Of a stretch of 64,000 nucleotides of DNA, positions 63,576-64,000 are shown piece after piece. The translations under genes and the position numbers were made by a program. The notes below the pieces were generated by a model. It was given only the letters and a program-made list of their open reading frames with translations. It was not told where the DNA came from and ran no database searches. Within the stretch, counting starts at the first letter, position 1; each line of letters opens with the position of its first letter. Source of the stretch: Streptomyces sp. NBC_01803 (GTDB lineage: Bacteria; Actinomycetota; Actinomycetes; Streptomycetales; Streptomycetaceae); contig NZ_CP109073.1 in the NCBI RefSeq assembly GCF_035917415.1, forward strand, positions 3,246,501-3,310,500, given 5' to 3'.

Positions 63576-64000
63576 CGGAACACAAAGAACCCGGGCGGCC
63601 AACCGCCGATCCCGGCCTGGGGAAGGAAGCTGAAGTGGGCAGCAGGCAGCCGTCTTTGCCGACAGGGGTGACAGGCTTCTGGCGCGACGGTGAGCCCGCG
63701 CTTTCGAGAACGGATCTGCGGCCCTTCAAGGCTGCTAGCCACGCCGCGGCCCGGGGGGCTCAGCTCAAGGTCTCGGACCTGGCACCGTCCTGGGGGTGCG
63801 AGAAGTACCACATGGTCTTCATGACCTCTGTGTCCGGCGAACGCGTCGCCGTGCTGTGCCACCGCCACGTGCCGTGGGTGGCGTTCGCTGTGCCCACGGA
63901 GGCCGCCGCGTCGCGACCGCGGTACCTGTCACCGCCCACCTGGGCGGACCACTTCAGCTGGGCTGGTTTCACGGTGCTGGCGCCGGAGTTCCTGGACGCG
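63572..64000 (+). CDS. Probable immunity protein for the Hint-toxin cassette (3' end outside window)
   Basis: An open frame of 143 codons running off the window, whose ATG overlaps the cassette stop (ATGA) exactly as in the first toxin-immunity pair. After a polar leader of about 25 residues it reads LPTGVTGFWRDGEPALSRT, WGCEKYHMVFMTSVSGERVAV and SPPTWADHFSWAGFTVLAP. I do not recognise an immunity family. The role is inferred only from position and overlap. Third positions are less biased than in the core genes. Confidence 0.65.
   Translation, partial: MTEHKEPGRPTADPGLGKEAEVGSRQPSLPTGVTGFWRDGEPALSRTDLRPFKAASHAAARGAQLKVSDLAPSWGCEKYHMVFMTSVSGERVAVLCHRHVPWVAFAVPTEAAASRPRYLSPPTWADHFSWAGFTVLAPEFLDA

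Overview
The window is high-GC actinobacterial chromosome, almost certainly Streptomyces. Codon third positions are nearly all G or C, GTG starts and 4-base ATGA/GTGA gene overlaps are common, and the gene order cydABDC-hisC-LacI ... HAD-serS-pheA-DyP peroxidase-copC/D-ECuC-Sco is typical of the Streptomyces core. Two exact Streptomyces-type parS sites inside cydDC place the window in the origin-proximal part of the chromosome. No CRISPR array, rRNA, complete transposase or complete integrase was seen.

Layout. 1-2.9 kb: the end of an exopolysaccharide locus (two family 4 glycosyltransferases, a NodB-type deacetylase) with decayed remnants, including a Wzz-like gene. 2.9-11.4 kb (minus strand): the cytochrome bd operon cydA-cydB-cydDC, followed in the same transcript direction by a GAF sensor kinase and an SDR, with a Rex operator in front of cydA. 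11.4-24.0 kb: hisC, a LacI-family regulator, a metallophosphatase, a membrane protein, a HAD phosphatase, an LLM flavoprotein, a four-gene ABC exporter operon, and an AraC-type regulator divergent from a quinone oxidoreductase-like gene. 24.3-28.0 kb: HAD phosphatase-serS and pheA, flanked by two intergenic regions that carry consensus DnaA boxes inside a repeated 19-base element. 28.1-34.3 kb: a copper-handling cluster (DyP peroxidase, CopC-CopD fusion, PCu(A)C chaperone, Sco, YcnI, membrane protein).

34.5-55.7 kb: mixed housekeeping and signalling genes. These are a serine-kinase-type ATPase, an aldehyde and an alcohol dehydrogenase, TatA, DedA, an unusual trio (secreted two-module protein, SigE-family sigma factor, membrane-anchored paralogue of the secreted protein), a lipoprotein cyclophilin, HxlR with a divergent dehydrogenase, two CBS/CNNM proteins, an Xaa-Pro aminopeptidase, a PP2C phosphatase, a prim-pol-like protein, a SEC-C protein, a second ATPase, a GDPD, an HtrA protease and tRNA-Ser(UGA).

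55.8-64.0 kb: an accessory region directly downstream of the tRNA. It holds a complete polymorphic RHS toxin with a C-terminal DNA/RNA non-specific nuclease module and an overlapping SUKH immunity gene, then frameshifted debris, then a 5'-truncated Hint-toxin cassette with its own overlapping immunity gene that runs off the window. Base composition and codon use here are less extreme than in the core. The most unusual items are the sigma factor with its two-module paralogues (39.1-42.4 kb), the paired parS sites in the CydDC linker, the repeated DnaA-box element, and the orphan toxin cassette with an unrecognised immunity gene.
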